DNA from: an uncultured Erysipelotrichaceae bacterium
GTDB taxonomy: Bacteria; Bacillota_I; Bacilli_A; RFN20; CAG-826
Direction of reading: 5' to 3'
NCBI GenBank assembly: GCA_902773005.1
Contig: CACYCS010000018.1
Location: forward strand, 1-64,000
Length of the DNA: 64,000 nt
Shown piece after piece: positions 62,806 through 64,000 of the stretch (positions are counted from its first letter, which is position 1; the number at the start of each line of letters is the position of its first letter). The notes beneath the pieces were generated by a model, which saw only the letters and a list, made by a program, of their open reading frames with translations, searched no databases and had not been told where the DNA came from. The translations under genes and the position numbers were made by a program.

Positions 62806-63648
62806 CTATTGCCCTTGGCCAAGGAATCTGGCTTCGAGCATTTCTTTCCGTGCGGCATCGCGCTTCGCTTTTTCTTTCGCGAGCTGCTTTTTGTATTCGA
62901 CGAATCTCATATCGAAGTCAGCGACGAAGGAGGATCTCATTGGCGCAACGAGTTCAACAAACCCAACGAGTCCTGTTGGCTCAAGGATCTTGTACGATTC
63001 ATCGAAAGCGTTGTTCTCCTCAGTCTGACCGGGGATATCGATTTGGTTTGGGGAGCCGATGATGACCATCTTGGTGAATTCGCCGATGCGGGTGACTAGG
63101 GTCTGAAGCTCATCGATGGTCATGTTCTGCGCTTCGTCCACGATGATAATGCAGTTCTCGAAACTACGTCCTCTCATGAACTCTGGGGCGAGGGGGATGA
63201 TGTCATTGGGCAAGTGCTGATAAGCTTTTGGCATCATGTCCTCATCCTCATCAAAGGATTTCTTCCGCTTGGAGGCCCTAACCTCTGAAACGCTCATTTC
63301 GGCACGGGCTTTGGCCATCAAGTGGTTGTAGTTATCAAGCAATGGACCTAGATACGGAGCGAGCTTATCTTCTTCCGTTCCTTTTAAGTATCCGAGCCTA
63401 TGGCCGATTTCGACGGGTTCTCTAACGTAATAGACGGTTTTGTACTTTCTTTTGGCCCCCTTCCCCCTGACTAGAGCAAGGGCAGCGGCCAATGCGGCGA
63501 ATGTTTTTCCTGTTCCGGCAGAGCCTTTGCAGAACACGACGGGTTTTCGATTGCAATCCTCATTGATTTGTCTGATCAATTCGCGCTGACCCGGATTCGA
63601 TCCGAAGTCAATGCCGAAAAGCTGGTAGCTAGAGGATGCTTGAGCCAT
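62806..63648 (-). CDS. PhoH-family ATPase
   Basis: The protein has about 280 residues and is a cytoplasmic P-loop ATPase, related to the helicase domain of RNA-degradation proteins. Walker A is GSAGTGKTFAAL (near residue 46). YYVREPVEIGHRLGYLKG and RGRSFENCIIIVDEAQNMT (Walker B) are the family core, followed by IIGSPNQIDIPG. There is no PIN domain, so this is the short PhoH form. GGAGAG precedes the ATG at 63648. The role is probably RNA-related, but the substrate is not known. Confidence 0.92.
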   Translation of the reverse strand: MAQASSSYQLFGIDFGSNPGQRELIRQINEDCNRKPVVFCKGSAGTGKTFAALAAALALVRGKGAKRKYKTVYYVREPVEIGHRLGYLKGTEEDKLAPYLGPLLDNYNHLMAKARAEMSVSEVRASKRKKSFDEDEDMMPKAYQHLPNDIIPLAPEFMRGRSFENCIIIVDEAQNMTIDELQTLVTRIGEFTKMVIIGSPNQIDIPGQTEENNAFDESYKILEPTGLVGFVELVAPMRSSFVADFDMRFVEYKKQLAKEKAKRDAARKEMLEARFLGQGQ

Positions 63649-63677
63649 ATCTATTCTCTCCAAAAATCATGTACTTC

Positions 63678-63705
63678 ATTATAAAGCCTATCGCGCTTTC
63701 GTGAA
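63678..63705 (-). promoter_or_regulatory. Promoter of the PhoH-like gene
   Basis: The minus strand has TTCACG (63705 to 63700), a 16-bp spacer and TATAAT (63683 to 63678). Confidence 0.5.
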
Positions 63706-63843
63706 GGCCAAAGTTGATTCGATTTGCTTAATTTTAATAAATAACCCTGCAAAGCCCCGTTTTCTTTATGAATCAAAGCCTAAAATAATTCAAATTTATA
63801 GACTTGACTTGGACGAGGTGAAGGTAGGCTAGGTCTTTCTCAA

Positions 63844-63872
63844 TTTACTTTCCAAAGGAAAAACTCGATAAT
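63844..63872 (+). promoter_or_regulatory. Promoter of the LD-carboxypeptidase gene
   Basis: TTTACT (63844-63849) and GATAAT (63867-63872) are separated by 17 bp. The ATG is at 63880, 7 nt after the -10 box, so the message is predicted to be leaderless. Confidence 0.5.
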
Positions 63873-63879
63873 TGTTCGC

Positions 63880-64000
63880 ATGACAAGAACTCCACCTTAT
63901 CTACATGTAGGCGACACCATCTCGCTTGTTGCGCCTTCCTTTGGGTGCACCACCGAACCTTATCTCACTCGGCTAGGGGCTGCCATAAAGCGTCTCGAGA
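63880..64000 (+). CDS. Peptidase S66 / LD-carboxypeptidase, N-terminal part (cut by the right edge)
   Basis: The first 40 codons are visible. LHVGDTISLVAPSFGCTTEP followed by YLTRLGAAIKRLE matches the N-terminus of the LdcA/MccF (S66) family. These enzymes cut the L,D-peptide bond of murein tetrapeptides or inactivate microcin-type peptide-nucleotides. The nucleophile region is beyond the window, so the subfamily cannot be decided. There is no ribosome binding site; the promoter spacing suggests a leaderless start. Confidence 0.8.
   Translation, partial: MTRTPPYLHVGDTISLVAPSFGCTTEPYLTRLGAAIKRLE

Noticed and set aside
1-64000. CRISPR arrays, insertion sequences or prophage
   Set aside because: I saw no regularly spaced direct repeats, transposase, integrase or phage structural genes. 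The defence genes are not flanked by recognisable attachment sites.

Overview
The window looks like a chromosomal segment of a low-to-moderate GC Gram-positive bacterium of the Bacilli/Mollicutes-relative type, probably an uncultured gut or rumen lineage. The reasons are Cys-anchored lipoproteins with short serine/threonine-rich linkers, an Opp transporter whose subunits carry large insertions as in mollicute relatives, AddAB instead of RecBCD, perfect CcpA-type cre sites and a DUF3899 protein. TGA is used as a stop (for example the glycerate kinase and the MazG-like gene), so the mollicute code 4 does not apply. The exact lineage is inference.

Layout. 1-4038: start of pyrG with an attenuator-like leader, tRNA-Thr(CGU), a P-type Ca2+ ATPase and a small membrane protein, all on the minus strand. 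4059-14860 (minus): sbcC and sbcD, preceded by a complete four-gene Wadjet (JetABCD) anti-plasmid condensin operon. 15134-20875 (plus), divergent from jetA: a 1913-residue DUF4011/SF1 helicase with a Vsr-like nuclease domain. The 273-bp gap between jetA and this helicase holds three inverted repeats. 20860-24285 (minus): a DEDDh exonuclease, a FAD oxidoreductase and a zinc-ribbon protein.

24433-26026 (minus): about 1.6 kb with no credible reading frame, a strong promoter with an A/T-rich upstream element, many GNRA/UUCG-capped hairpins and a textbook terminator. I interpret it as one very large structured noncoding RNA that I cannot match to 16S, 23S, RNase P, tmRNA or a group II intron. This is the most interesting object in the window.

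26281-34735: a small acidic protein, glycerate kinase, the AddA/AddB helicase-nuclease pair and MsrA. 34736-37877: a MarR regulator with its MacB-like ABC transporter. 37986-41359: a MazG-like pyrophosphohydrolase and an unrecognised four-gene cassette. 41415-48821: HAD phosphatase, membrane-anchored proteins, an MscS channel, and a surface M6-type metalloprotease with a partner lipoprotein behind a cre site. 49011-59099: oligopeptide-binding lipoprotein, OppBCDF and a membrane protein. 59226-64000: uridine kinase, M18 aminopeptidase, HD hydrolase, PhoH ATPase and the start of an LD-carboxypeptidase.

Functional reading: the left half is dominated by DNA-end processing and defence (SbcCD, Wadjet, helicase-nuclease, exonuclease, AddAB). 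The right half is peptide scavenging (secreted protease, peptide-binding lipoprotein, Opp, M18 aminopeptidase). Several genes appear to be transcribed as leaderless or near-leaderless mRNAs, with a -10 box 6-10 nt before the start codon and no Shine-Dalgarno sequence.
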